Shown here: positions 1-11,128 of the stretch, piece by piece
How the letters are laid out: each line of letters opens with the position of its first letter
Position numbering within the stretch: the first letter of the stretch is position 1
DNA from: Cordylochernes scorpioides
Taxonomy: Eukaryota > Arthropoda > Arachnida > Pseudoscorpiones > Chernetidae
DNA: 64,000 nucleotides
Direction: 5' to 3'
Assembly (NCBI GenBank): GCA_030710605.1
Contig: CP092880.1
Span: forward strand, 27,907,628 to 27,971,627
The notes under the pieces: generated by a model
The model's input: the letters and a program-made list of their open reading frames with translations, nothing else
Databases searched by the model: none
Told to the model about the DNA's origin: nothing
Made by a program: the position numbers and the translations under genes

Positions 1-290
1 ATTATGGTGATGAATCATCAAGGTAAATAACAGCCTTGTAGAGCTTTAATAGATACAGCAAGTCAAGCCACACTAATAACTCGGGACTGTTTAAAGACAC
101 TGAATTTGGAACCTTCAAGGACAAGAGTAGATTTGCCGGAATAGGAGGACAGATTTTGGACAGACCCGATGGAGTAATAAATCTCAATTTCACATCCCAT
201 TTCAACCTATCCAAAGTTTATAAAACAAATTCTCTTGTTGTGGATAAGGTGACAAGTTATATGCCATATTTAAAATTTGAAGAACATCAA
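1..290 (+). pseudogene. BEL/Pao retropepsin fragment
   Basis: The plus strand reads ALIDTASQATLIT near bases 39-80. This matches the BEL/Pao retropepsin active site, usually LIDSGSQATLI, but the glycine after D-T is alanine. Further on, TNSLVVDKVTSYMP (about 225-265) is another typical BEL/Pao protease stretch. One frame change is needed near base 140. The fragment has no start because it runs off the window edge, and it ends where minus-strand integrase sequence begins. Family assignment is solid; activity is ruled out by the D-T-A change and the break. The exact end between 270 and 300 is uncertain. Confidence 0.7.
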
Positions 291-297
291 TTTCCAA

Positions 298-993
298 TAA
301 CCAATTCTTTGTGCACCGCCCAGGTAACGAACAAGCAGATGTATCCTTTTCCGACTTTTCGTCCCCTACCTCCAGGTAATTTCAATTGAATGGGTCCCGC
401 ATAATCCACCCCACTGACCGTGAATGGTTTTCTGGGGTCAACCGTTCCTTTGGTAAATCGATCATGACTTGATGTTGGGGTTTCGATTGTAGCGGCAACA
501 GATCACACACCCTTGAAGCAGATGGCCACCCAGACCTTTCGGTCCATAAACAGATCACACAGTCTCGAACACATTTCTTGATTTGATCGTTGGCTCTTAG
601 GATCCAGTACTCCTGTCTATGATTTGACAGTATCAGCTGCGTACCGCCGTGAAAAGTTCTTTGGTGCCTTTCACGTATAATAAGTTGGCTCAGCCGTCCC
701 TCTGATGGCAATAAGGCAGGATACTTCTGGTGGTAAGGTATGCCGGAAGTCCATCTAAATCCCCCACCAACTCGGAGGACACCCTGTTTATCCTGGAAAG
801 GGTTTAAGGACAATATTCTGCTGCTTCCACCAACGACCTTGTGACAACTCAAAGACTTCAGTTCTTCCCCAAAATAATGCTGTTGTACGGCCAAGAGGAT
901 CTCAATATGGGCTCTCTTAATTTCAGCGGGATTCAAGGGTGACTGAACTTTCCCGCCCCGGCAATTACTAATAAAACGAAGCATCCAGGCCAC
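298..993 (-). pseudogene. BEL/Pao integrase, N-terminal part
   Basis: The minus-strand frame contains a zinc-binding region: H-x3-H in RHQRTFHGG, then C-x2-C in CVRDCVIC. This is the HHCC domain of retroviral-type integrases. It runs into a damaged first catalytic-aspartate region, and further down another frame reads GYICLFVTWAVHKELVIG, the core strand typical of BEL integrase. Sequence after this is lost at the junction with the plus-strand fragment, so the second aspartate and the glutamate are absent. Confidence 0.7.
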
Positions 994-996
994 AAC

Positions 997-1798
997 TCAA
1001 TTATAGGTAGTGATCGAGGAAATTCGTTCTCCCAAGGCGACCAACAAAGGAACTTGATCTACGAGACCAACCGAAAAGGCCGTGCTTATTTCCAGTACCC
1101 CATGAATTGTTGGCATTTTGGGCCATTGGTCCCGGGACAAAATGAACCAGCCAGGTCCCTTCCACCACAACCTGGAGCTTCCTATCATCGATCCCAAAAC
1201 CCCACGGGAAGCAAGGTCAGCGGGATTTTCTCCTGATGGAACATGAAGCCATTCTTGAATCTGGCGGCATGTCTGTATTACTGATACCCGATTTCCCACG
1301 AAGGTTGGCAAGGTTCTAGCGATGGTCTTTATCCATGCCAGGACGATGGTCGCATCCGTCCAACAGACAATAGTCCCCCAGATCAAGTCGCACCACGGTC
1401 AGAATGTGTGTAATTAGGCAAGTTAGCAGACAGCAGCGCATAACTCCAGGAGTGGAATAGAGAATCGCCTGACGGGTGCCAAACGCGCCTTGGCCGCCAC
1501 CAACTCCGCTCTGCTGCCATCGCTTCCACTAATTCTTATATAAACAGCGGATGCATACGCATTTTCTGAGGCATCGCTGAATCCAAGCAGCTGAATGTCC
1601 TGGATTCCCATTAAGCCCAACCAGCAGGGTATCCGAACTGTTCGAAGACATCCCAGTTGTTCTCGAAACTTCTTCCACTGTTCTTTTATAGGTCCATCTA
1701 TCGGTACATCCCAATCTTTCCCAGCTACCCACAACGGCTGAATAAACGGGCGTCAACCATCCCATGGGATCGTACAGTTTTACCACCAGCGATAGCAT
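997..1798 (-). pseudogene. BEL/Pao thumb and RNase H region
   Basis: The frame from 1798 contains VKLYDPMGWLTPV, the conserved start of the Pao-type region after RT. A second frame from 1734 has LLGFSDASENAYASAVYIR, the RNase H first-aspartate motif (FSDAS), followed by LLELCAAV, which carries the catalytic glutamate. The frame from 1386 has the next RNase H box (CWTDATIVLAWI) and then GENPADLASRGV, the histidine/aspartate end typical of this clade. At least two frame changes separate these pieces, so no complete protein can be made. Confidence 0.75.
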
Positions 1799-1799
1799 G

Positions 1800-2148
1800 C
1801 CATGCTTAGTAATTTCCTCCCCTTGTGTAGGCTCCTAGAAGCTGTACAAAAAGTAATCCACCCCCCCCCCCGGATCCCAACCTAAACCGAGCGTTTTCAC
1901 CACGTCTGCGACTTCAAACCGGATTTTCTTAAGACGGGCATCCTCGGGTATTTGATTCAGAATTGTCGGATCATTGGAGGCCCACTTCTTGAGAACAAAT
2001 CCCTCTTTTTGTAAGAGACATATAAGTTCTTTCTCAACAGCATGACCGACTCTGAATCCTCTGCCCCGGTCACTATATCATCTACGTACGTTTCCTTCCT
2101 CAATGCTTCATCCGCTCTAGGATATTGACTGCCCTCATCAAAGGACAA
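1800..2148 (-). pseudogene. BEL/Pao reverse transcriptase, palm to thumb
   Basis: The minus strand begins with ADEALRKETYVDDIVTGAE, in which YVDD is the RT catalytic box of the Pao clade. After a frame change near 1990 it continues as KKWASNDPTILNQIPEDARL, the conserved stretch after the catalytic box. The fingers and first palm aspartate are missing because the fragment stops at the R7 junction. A run of ten C at about 1860 breaks the frame before the thumb. This could be natural decay or a homopolymer sequencing error. Confidence 0.75.
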
Positions 2149-2754
2149 TTGGACCTACTATGCGACTTGATTTACATCAATGCAAATAATAAGTTGCTTT
2201 ATTGTATAACTCATTGTAGATGGCTCAACTTGATCAACTTTCTCTCTCCACAATACTAATTATTACAGATAACTTCATCAACTTCTATCATTGCTTAACA
2301 TATTGTAAATAACTACCTTGCGATTTCTTCTATCTGCTTATGTTGTTGCTTATTTGTTTAATGTATATGTTTATTCAATGCTCTTTTTCTTAATTGTTTA
2401 TTTTCTTTTTGATAATTATGTTACCTACTCTACTATAATATGAATTATTGTAAATAGTTTCACGCACAATTATCCAGATTGGATATAGCGTGTCTTGTTT
2501 GTAACTGGAAATAAATAATAAACTTGCCTCGTTATTATTCTCCTCAGGGAAATGATGATTTTTATTACTATTTCTACTTATATACATACATGATTTTCTA
2601 AATATATGTAAAGTGTTACACACATATCTGCATATTTCGAGAAATAAATAAGAGCTTAAAAATAAAAGGCACTTTTGCAAATTAAAAGTTAAAAATATAA
2701 ATTATATACATAACCTTTGTTTTTAAATATTTGTCTGTATTTACATATATTCTT

Positions 2755-2862
2755 ATTACTGCATCTTCGGATTACTTACTGCAATCTCACTCCTTACTGC
2801 TTCTTCGGGTTATCTACTTCACTCTTACTCCTTACTGCTTCTTCGGAATACCTATAGGGTTG
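2755..2862. repeat. Short direct repeats, unit about 35 bp
   Basis: Three imperfect units each contain a form of CTTCTTCGG followed by TTACTGC. The same region in copies B (about 42025-42130) and C (about 55255-55400) holds two to four units, so unit number differs between R7 copies. Confidence 0.55.
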
Positions 2863-3384
2863 TCTATCTGGGAAACGAACGAACTTTTTTCCAAACCAAT
2901 TTCACAGCAAATGATCTTCAAAAATAATTTAATTAATATGGGAAATTATACACTTTTATCTATAATTTTTCGAAAATGTGCTATGATTAACTTTTAGTGA
3001 GGGGTAAAATTGGATTCATTCATTCTTTTTTAGCAAAGAAAAATTTCAAATACTATTTTATCTTAGTGAATAAAGGCATTGGGAAGCAAGCGAATAAATT
3101 CAGAAAAAAGAGGGATTTTATTTTTAATTTTGAAAAGGTATTTATATTTTAAAGAAATATTTTAGGCCTGTTTTGGTCTATAACCCTATTTAGTGTAAAT
3201 TCTAGCTCATCAATCTTTTAAAGGTCAAGAATGTATCTTATTTTTGAAGGTGAAAGCATTCTTTTAGGTTTTGTATGATTTGTTAAAAATATTATTTATT
3301 TTTGGAAAATAATAATAAAATTATTTTTTATTCAACACATTGTTAATTGCTAGACATTCCTTTTGTCTTACTTTCAGGCAAGTG

Positions 3385-3560
3385 GTTGTTATGTCCAATA
3401 AAGAGCCTCAGATATCTACATGCATCTCTATCACAGCAGTCACAATATCCTCACTTGCCCAGAAGTCCTCCACTACGTGGCGAGCGGGAGAAACAGCACA
3501 AGTAAGGGACTGCCCTGTAGTACGGTGTCGTGAGCCCCGATCCGCTACAGTAACCGTGAA
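3385..3560 (-). pseudogene. LINE 3' tail remnant in R7
   Basis: On the minus strand this reads VTAVIEMHVDI followed by a stop. It closely resembles AAAVIEMHGDI-stop at the C-terminus of the LINE tail at 25596-25770 (plus). It is therefore an inverted piece of the same LINE family. It recurs at about 9655-9830, 42690-42860 and 56210-56385. The plus-strand frames here are only shadows. Confidence 0.5.
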
Positions 3561-3682
3561 GGCCTACAGAAAACTATGAAATGTGAATGACTAACTGGGC
3601 AATGGCACCTTCCTTTCCATGGAGCAACAATATCCTCTTAGAAGAAAAAAAGCTATAAAGTATCAAATAATAATATAAACAG

Positions 3683-3868
3683 TAGAAATTCGTTTCTTTA
3701 TTCGTTCAAAGTACAAGCTTTAGGATCTTTATAATCCTTCTACAGACATAGTTATTAGTTTATAGAATCCTCATCCTCTCAACTTACAGCTATGCCTGTG
3801 GAAGGATTATAAAGATCCGAAAGCTTGCACTTTACACGAATAAAGAAACGTATTGCTACTCTTATATT
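3683..3868. repeat. Palindrome with two opposed hammerhead-like arms
   Basis: The two arms are inverted copies of each other: ATTCGTTTCTTTATTCG... on the left and ...CGAATAAAGAAACGTATTG on the right. Each arm, read inward to outward, has CTGTNGA-AGGAT-loop-ATCC-GAAAG: a CTG-N-N-GA box, a four-pair stem and GAAA. Such hairpins are known from PLE terminal repeats as minimal hammerhead ribozymes. The sixth position of the core is T instead of A, so catalysis is doubtful. Equivalent palindromes lie at 9950-10125, 43175-43335 and 56508-56675. Confidence 0.55.
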
Positions 3869-4354
3869 TTACAACATTTTCTATCTTGGTTGATTCCACA
3901 TTAAAAGAATTACTCATCTTTTGAGACTATCCTCAATGGGACACAGATGTTGGTACCTTCATGGGATTGAAAGTTCTGTTCAGATAGGGAATGAATTGTC
4001 AATTGCAAGCCATGATAATTAGGTGGAACATTGTCTAGGGATAATTGCCTGTGCAATAGGACATTCCAGTTTTGTGCTTTTTAAAATGTCTTTGACCGCT
4101 TTTGCAACATGTGGCATGTGCTCGAAAACCACTTTGTCATCTACTTTTATGTATTTTGAAATCTTCCTGATCCATTTCTCGCCAACTTCCTTTTCCCTAC
4201 ATATCTATCTCACAGACCATTCCATCTCACATAGTGCCCCGTTATCTAAAAAGGAGAAAGAGCTGCCGTCCTACCAGACCTATACTTTAAATACATTTGA
4301 AACTTAACCTTTGACAGTACCAATCCGGATGAAAAGGGAGGAGGGGGAAAAGTA

Positions 4355-4640
4355 ACAAGCTCGCTAAAAACCTGGGCTCAGCTGGCTTGGCTTATAGTAC
4401 CCTGTAAGGTCTCCTAATCCAGGGATACAGGATGAGCAGCGTTTGTACTCTATGTTAGGAGCGACTGTGCATGGCATCTGTTCCTCATGTCAGAGGCGAC
4501 TATTTTTTTTTGGAGCTGAGTCGGCTTGCCACTGAGTGTAGTGCTCCCAGTCTTAATGACAAAGACAGACGCATACTACTTCACTCAGTCATGATGATTG
4601 TCAACTCTACAAGCTTGATACCCTAATATGATTAGATTTT
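4355..4640. repeat. Dispersed repeat block of about 270 bp
   Basis: Begins near the phrase CTCGCTAAAAACCTGGGCTC and ends near GTCAACTCTACAAGC. Other copies: 12590-12860 (outside R7), 43800-44100 and 57120-57510. No frame is conserved among the copies, so I treat it as noncoding. It may be a LINE 3' UTR or a SINE-like sequence; I cannot decide. Confidence 0.6.
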
Positions 4641-4849
4641 CATTTACTGTAGTCGCACACTCTTTCATTGATGTCACAAATATTCTATTTCAAGATAATC
4701 AGAGCTCTCAAAATAAATAGAGTAACATTTATTTATTATTTTCAAGGGCGTTAATAATTTATATACCGCATGAATGCCAAGTTATAAATAAGGGACTCGG
4801 TGACATAGGAAGGGACCTTAAAGAAAGACAATTACCTAAATGTTAACTA

Positions 4850-5500
4850 GACATGGTAAGGGCTCCAGGTGATATCTAGATACATAACACAGAGGGGGTT
4901 AGATGTATACTATACTATCTCACCCCGTCATGTATTGCTACACCCCTGACCCCAACTTCCCAATTCCGACAGCTCGCTATAGGGTTTCTATTGACAACAA
5001 AGTAGAATGGAGTGGACCAGAGACTGAAAACAGCACTGTTGGACACTGACAACGCTGAAAGCCGGACTTACGTCTACACGCGAGGCCTCCCATCGGAGTT
5101 TTGCGCCAGAGCCAACAGCCTAGTAATCAGTACCTAGTCCTAGGTCAGTGGAGCGAGCAAGCTATCGGAGGGGAAGTTGAGTATCATTCCACGCTATGTG
5201 AATACACAGGGTTGAGGTAGTAGGGTCCCCACCCCCCTTCCCAGCGTGGAAATGACCAATGACCAAAGCGGGATAGTCTAGGGCGGCTAATCGTCGCAGT
5301 GTCCACCACAGGGGTGTAAGCTCTAAACACCGACCCGCTGTCAATGTCCCAATACTGTCTAGTCACTATCTAGATCCTGCAACAATGGCATTAGTAGAGC
5401 CGGATCTCAGGGAAGTCACACTGTGGTCTCTCCATCTGGAACATCTGTTACACACAGCAGCCTAGCATTCAGACTTTATGTTCAACAGATTGCTATTGTC
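4850..5500. repeat. GC-rich conserved block of R7
   Basis: This block is much richer in G+C than the rest of R7 and is visibly better conserved between copies (A here, B 44360-45050, C 57785-58475), differing by only scattered substitutions and short indels. Two 60-codon minus frames are open in A and B but broken by indels in C, so conservation does not look protein-like. A promoter or an old LINE 5' end is possible. Confidence 0.5.
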
Positions 5501-5994
5501 ACCGAGTCCCTTTTTTATGCTTGGCATTCAAGCGGTTTGTAAGTTTTTTATCTACCATATTCTTGGTAATTTGAAGTAGTAAGTTAAAAGTTCACAATAA
5601 GAGATTTCAACTAAGACAAAGAACTAAACACATTTCTGTTGTTATCGACCAATTAATAGAGCAGCTATAACAGCAACACAAGACACCAAATCTATCCATG
5701 AACCACAAGAAATCTTACAACCTCCAGATTCAATTCTTCTTGAAGGTATATTTATGTCGCAGTGGTACAGCCTGCTCCACGCTGACGAGCGCCAACAGCG
5801 CGAAACGCGTTTGTGGATGGCTTTTCTTGATTTATCAAGAAAATGGGTTGGCCAAATATCAGGAACACAGATTATATCAATGTTTAATTGATTTCTGTTC
5901 CACTAGATGGCGCTCTGCCATCTAAATCATTAAAAGGTAACTGTATAGGCACAAGGTAATAAGCTCAAATCTAAATAAATGAATATTTTGTGAC

Positions 5995-6027
5995 GTTTCT
6001 GTAACAGTGTTGTTACCAACATCAGAC
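5995..6027 (-). ncRNA. Hammerhead-like hairpin, degenerate
   Basis: The minus strand reads a CTGATG(T) box, a hairpin with GTAACA pairing with TGTTAC, and GAAAC. It is part of a repeated end motif also seen in B at 45639-45669. The last A of the CTGATGA box is T here, so this copy is probably inactive. Confidence 0.35.
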
Positions 6028-7783
6028 AAAAGTACTGAATCTGTCTGATGATTGTAACATAATTATAGGATGTTAATGAAGTTAATTAAACAAAAATAGA
6101 ACTTATAGTTAAAAAAAATAAAATAAAATAAAATTCACAAGAACACATGTTATATATTTATATTTGTATGTAATTCTGCAGACCTCAAAGCTTATGTCCA
6201 TAGTTCATCTAAAATACCTATTCCAAGAGTCTAGCATCAATATCACTATAAAAGGAAGATCGAAAAATTCCATATAACAGCGGTATGGTAGATAATATTG
6301 GCGAAACCGCTGGTAGGGTTCGCCACTGATGAGCCAGGTCTGTCATTAATTTTTCCATTGTAGTAAGGGCAGTATAAAAGGTTTATTTTTGAAAAGAATA
6401 ATACGCGTCTATAATAGTTTTGAATTTTAAAAGCACATGTATTTTCCAACAGAGTTCATAAAATTAATATCGAGAAAGTGGCAAATTTAAGAGAGTTAAA
6501 TGATTAAGATCAGGGAACAAACAATGTCTCACTTCTGTAAAGTTGAGTTTGGTTTAGTTGAGATGTTTTCTGTGTGGATAAATCTGATATAAAATCCTAC
6601 CTGTTTTTCTTCAACATCATTGATTTAAATATGCCTTGAAGTAAATTGCTTTAATTTGTAAATTCTTGTTGGAATCTCATATGCATATAATAATCTGTCT
6701 TTTATTGATTTATCAAGAAAATGGGTTGGCCAAATATCAGGGAACAGGTTAAATTGTTCCACTAGATGGCGCTCTGACATCTAAAAATCACATGAGCTCG
6801 TGGTCAGGATATGCCTTCATTATTTTTATATCAACACCTGACCTTTTTTCTATTGTTTTTTCATATAATAATCTATTGAGCTACTTGCTGAATTTCTTAG
6901 GATTCCAACTTGAGATATCTTAATTCTTCTTATCACCATTATAGATTTCAAGATCAGCAGAACTATACAGGTTCCATATTTGTTGTTTGAATAGTTTCTT
7001 TTACCCATGGTACTTAATTCTTTCATATTTTCTTTTTAAATATTTCCTTGTGTTTTAGATTTGTTGTCGTGAAGAATCCGATCTTCTAAATAAGTAAATT
7101 ACAAAAAAATAATATCACAGATAATCTCTTAACTTATCAGTTTTCTTCTTCTCAAAACTTGATACTTTGAATAAATATTTCCTTTGTACTAAATACAATT
7201 TTTTTAATTAATAATTTGATTAGACAAATTTGAAAAGATATTTAGAGAGAATAAAAGAGAATATAAATTATTAACTTTAATAGTTGGAAATTGTATCTTT
7301 TCTTAATTAAAAACCACCATTGTTGTTATTCCAAACCTATGAATTTTTTAAAAATGAAGACATGGTTAAAAATGGTTTTAAATATCTCAATAGTATTCTT
7401 TTTAGATGGATATAAAGAATTTGTCTATTTCAGGAACGTCATTTTCCTCTAAGATTTCTACCTTAGTGGTCACTTTCAAAGATATCTACCAAATCTGGTT
7501 CTTAAAATATTTTGTCCTGGACGTGCCTTCTTTTTTCTTGGGCTCAAAAACCACACACTTTGGTTAGTACCCCGTAAAACCATATTCTCTCTTAAGATCT
7601 ATGGTATTTCAAAATATTTTAAATATGAAATTATCTGATTAATTTACATGGGATCATATAAAGTCTATTAGGAAATGATTTTCTATAAGATTTTGTCAAG
7701 ACAAATACATATTTTACCGCAATTTACTTTTTATTGATATAGGTATGTCTATAGTTTTTAAGAGACTGCTGACAGTGTTGGAG

Positions 7784-7913
7784 GTAAAGCTCCAGGGGAA
7801 GAGATCGAGGGGGAGGATATGACAGGGATACACAGACGATCTGAAACAATGGACTGGACGACACGAGGAGATGAAGAGGATGGCGGAGGAAGTATGGAGA
7901 GACCATGTGGCCC
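7784..7913 (+). pseudogene. LINE C-terminal remnant feeding into the minisatellite
   Basis: In one plus frame this reads YTDDLKQWTGRHEEMKRMAE and then a W-R-D-H-V-A-H-P-Q end followed by a stop. This is the C-terminal signature of many non-LTR reverse transcriptases (a basic stretch, then W-x-D-D-hydrophobic, then a W-R ending). Copy C at 60412-60580 has the same text with fewer stops. The stop codon and the last eight codons lie inside the first 55-bp minisatellite unit, so the array grew from this LINE end. Clade is not certain. Confidence 0.6.
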
Positions 7914-9213
7914 ACCCTCAGTAGAGGAAGGCATTGAAGGAGGAAGATGTGAAGAGACCATGTGGCCCACCCTCAGTAGAGGAAGGCATTCAAGAAGGGA
8001 TAAATGGAAAGACCATGTGCCCCACCCTCAGTATAGAAAAGCATTGAGGGAGGGAGATATGGAGAGACCATGTGGCCCACCCTCAGTAGAGGAGGCACTG
8101 AAGTAGGGAGATAGGGAGAGACCATTGGCCCACCCTCAGTAGAGGAAGGCATTGAAGGATTGAGATATGGAGAGACTATGTTGCCCACCCTCAGTAGAGG
8201 AAGGTATTGAAGGAGGGAGATATGGAGAGACCATGTGGCCCACCCTCAGTAGAGGAAGGCACTGAAGGAGGGATATAGGGAGAGACCATGTGGCCCACCC
8301 TCGGTAGAGGAAGACATTGAAGAAGGGAGATATGGAGAGACAATGTGGCCCACCCTCGGTAGAGGAAGGCACTGAAGAAGGGAGATAGGGAGAGACCAAG
8401 TGGCCCAACCTCGGTAGAGGAAGACATTGAAGGAGGGAGATAGGGAGAGACCATGTGGCCCACCCTCGGTAGAGGATGGCATTGAAGGAGGGAGATATGG
8501 AGAGACCATGTGGCACACCCTCAGTAGAGGAAGGCACTGACAAAGGGAGATATGGAGAGACCATGTGGCCCACTCTCAGTAGAGGAAGACATTGAAGGAG
8601 GGAGATATGGAGAGACCATGTGGCCCACCCTCAGTAGAGGAAGGCATTGAAGGAGGGTGATATGGAGAGACCATGTGGCCCACCCTCAGTAGAGGAAGAC
8701 ATTGAAGGAGGGGGATATGGAGAGACCATGTGGCCCACCCTCAGTAGAGGAAGGCATTGAAGGAGGGGGATATGGAGAGACCATGTGGCCCACCCTCAGT
8801 AGAGGAAGGCACTGAAGGAGGGAGATATGGAGAGACCATGTGGCCCACCCTCAGTAGAGGAAGGCACTGAAGGAGGGAGATATGGAGAGACCATGTGGCC
8901 CACCCTCAGTAGTGGAAGGCATTGAAGGAGGGAGATATGGAGAGACTATGTGAGCCACCCTCAGTAGAGGAAGGCACTGAAGGAGGAGATATGGAGAGAC
9001 CATGTGGCTCACCCTCAGTAGTGAAGACATTGAAGGAGGGAGATATGGAGAGACCATGTGGCCCACCCTCAGTAGAGGAAGGCACTGAAGGAGGGAGATA
9101 TGGAGAGACCATGTGGCCCACCCTCAGTAGAGGAAGGCACTGAAGGAGGGAGATATGGAGAGACCATGTGGCCCACCCTCAGTAGAGGAAGGCACTGAAG
9201 GAGGGAGATATGC
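7893..9213 (+). repeat. 55-bp minisatellite, about 24 units
   Basis: Successive occurrences of GACCATGTGGCCCACCCTCA are 55 bp apart through most of the array (for example about 8607 and 8662). Units vary at a few positions, chiefly GGCATTGA versus GGCACTGA and GACATTGA. Because 55 is not a multiple of three, long open frames appear on both strands by chance and repeat every three units; they are not genes. Sister arrays: 10896-11128 and 60535-61520. Confidence 0.95.
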
Positions 9214-9471
9214 CTGTGTAAAAAAAAACAATTACACTCACGAGATTCACAACGGCACCTCAAAGTGAAACTTAAACTAACCAGAAATCAAAGGTGGGAA
9301 AGCGCGATCCTAAAGTTTGCTTTTCGGCGGATGCAACTCACCTCTGTAATACCTTGTTAGTGGTAAAGTTGTATGGAAACTATCAACTGTCAAAATTTGA
9401 ATGGTCAAATTATCGAAAGTGTCGAATTCCTGTTTGTTATTTAAGTTATTAGACTGGAGGTTAGGAGAGAG
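9214..9471. other. Unassigned spacer
   Basis: Follows the array after a short A-run. No coding frame, repeat partner within this window or RNA motif was seen. Confidence 0.5.
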
Positions 9472-9949
9472 AAATCTTCAAAAGTCATAAATGTATCATA
9501 TTTTTGAAGGTGTGAGTATTGTTCCGGGATTTTTTGTGTGGTTTATTTGAAAATAGGATATATTTTTGGGGAAAATAATAACAAATTTATTTTTTATTCA
9601 GCATATTGTTCATTGTTAGCCATTCCTTTTGTCTTACTTTCAGGCAATAGGTTGTTGTTATGTCCAATAAAGAAACTCAGATATTTACATGTATCTCTAT
9701 CACAGCAGTCAAAATATCCTCACCTGCCCAGAAAGCCTCCTTTACGTGGTGGGCGGGAGAAGCAGCACAAGTAAGAGACTGCCATGTAGTACGGTGTCGT
9801 GAGCCCCGAGCCGCTAGGGTAACCGTGAACAGAGAACTCTGAAATATGGCTGACTAACGGGGCAATGGCACCTTCCTTTCCATGAAGCAACAATATCCTC
9901 TTAGAAGAGAAAATTGCTATAAAGTATAAAATAAGAATATAAACAGTAG

Positions 9950-10125
9950 CATTGTGTTTCTTTATTCGTGTAAAGTACAAGCTTTCGGATCTTTATTATC
10001 CTTCTAAAGACATAGCTGTAAATTGAGAGAATGAGGATTCCCTCAGTTTATAGATGTGTCTGTAGAAGGATTATAAAGATCCGAAAGCTTGTACACTGCA
10101 CGAAAAAAAAACGTATTGTTACTGT
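9950..10125. repeat. Palindrome with hammerhead-like arms (copy A2)
   Basis: Same structure as at 3683-3868: inverted arms with GGATC...GATCC stems next to GAAAG and AAGCTTTC. Confidence 0.55.
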
Positions 10126-10422
10126 TTATATTCTTACAATATTCTCTATCTTGGTTGATTCCACATTGATAGAATGGCTCATCATTTGAGACTATCCCCA
10201 ATGTGACACAAATGTTGGTACCTTCATGAGATTGGAAGTTCTGCTCAGACAGGCAATGAGTTGTCAGTTACAAGCCCTGATAATTAGGTGGAACATTTTC
10301 TAGGGATAATGGCATGTGCAAAAGGACATTTCCAGTTTTGTGCTTTTTAACATGTCCTTGACCACTTTTTCAACATGTGGTATGTGCTGGAAAACCACTT
10401 TGTCATCTACATTTATGCATTT

Positions 10423-10522
10423 NNNNNNNNNNNNNNNNNNNNNNNNNNNNNNNNNNNNNNNNNNNNNNNNNNNNNNNNNNNNNNNNNNNNNNNNNNNNNN
10501 NNNNNNNNNNNNNNNNNNNNNN
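10423..10522. other. Assembly gap, 100 N
   Basis: Exactly 100 N, the usual placeholder for a gap of unknown size. Reading frames across it are artefacts. Confidence 0.99.
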
Positions 10523-10895
10523 TTCTAACTAAAAACTACAACTGTTGTTACACTAAACCTATCAATTTTTTAAAATAAAATAAAAGCATGGCTAAAATGG
10601 TCTTAAATATCTTCATATTATTCTTTTTACATGGATATTAAGAATTTGCCTATTTCAGGAACGTCATTTTCCTCTAGGATTTCTCTACATTATTGTTCAC
10701 TTTTAAAGATATCAATCAAATCTAGTTCTTAAGATATTCGGTATTTTTAATATTTTAAATATGAAATTATCTGATTTATTCACATGAGATGATATTAAAT
10801 CTATGAAGAAAATGATTTTCCATAAGATTTTGACAAAGAAAATACAAGTTTTACTGCAATTTACTTTTACATAGATATAAGTATGCCTATGTTTA

Positions 10896-11128
10896 TATGA
10901 GATATGGAGAGACCATATGGCCCACCTTCAGTAGAGGAAGGCACTGAAGGAGGGAGATATGGAGAGACCATGTGGCCTACCCTCAGTAGAGGAAGACATT
11001 GAAGGAGGGAGATATGGAGAGACCATGTGGCCCATCTTCAGTAGAGGAAGGCACTGACAAAGGGAGATATGGAAAGACCATGTGTCCCACCCTCAGTAGA
11101 GGAAGACATTGAAGGAGGGAGATAGAGA
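10896..11128 (+). repeat. 55-bp minisatellite, about 4 units
   Basis: Four units of the same 55-bp repeat, cut at the right by the 3' end of a minus-strand LINE. The LINE end may have inserted into the array. Confidence 0.9.

Larger units (their letters stand above)
291..2154 (-). mobile_element. BEL/Pao pol remnant, head to head with the upstream fragment
   Basis: Read on the minus strand, pol domains come in the expected order: end of RT (YVDD), RNase H, then the zinc-binding start of integrase, ending inside the integrase core near base 297. No LTR is present at either end, so this is an internal fragment. At about 2154 it abuts the R7 repeat. Frame changes and stops are frequent, including one in a 10-C run at about 1860-1870. 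Confidence 0.8.
2155..9213 (+). repeat. R7 repeat, copy A (about 7 kb)
   Basis: From CTACTATGCGACTTG onward this stretch matches 41470-46523 (copy B) and 54715-61520 (copy C) in the same order and orientation, plus a partial copy at 9472-11134. It is mostly AT-rich and has no long open frame. Ordered parts are: 35-bp direct repeats, a LINE tail on minus, a palindrome with hammerhead-like arms, a dispersed 270-bp block, a GC-rich conserved block, PLE-end-like motifs, a LINE C-terminal remnant, and the 55-bp minisatellite. Copy A lacks the LINE-B sequence that precedes R7 in copies B and C. I do not recognise R7 as a named family. Confidence 0.85.

Noticed and set aside
5162..5366. Two overlapping 60-codon minus frames repeated at 44676-44880
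   Set aside because: Frames are broken in R7 copy C and overlap each other; conservation follows the DNA, not a protein.
7893..9213. CRISPR-like regular repeats
   Set aside because: No unique spacers; the whole 55 bp is repeated, and the DNA is from an animal.
7758..9263. Several frames of 60-145 codons on both strands
   Set aside because: They are produced by the 55-bp minisatellite, repeat every three units, and have no protein signature.
10316..10578. Frames crossing the N gap
   Set aside because: Translated N; not real.
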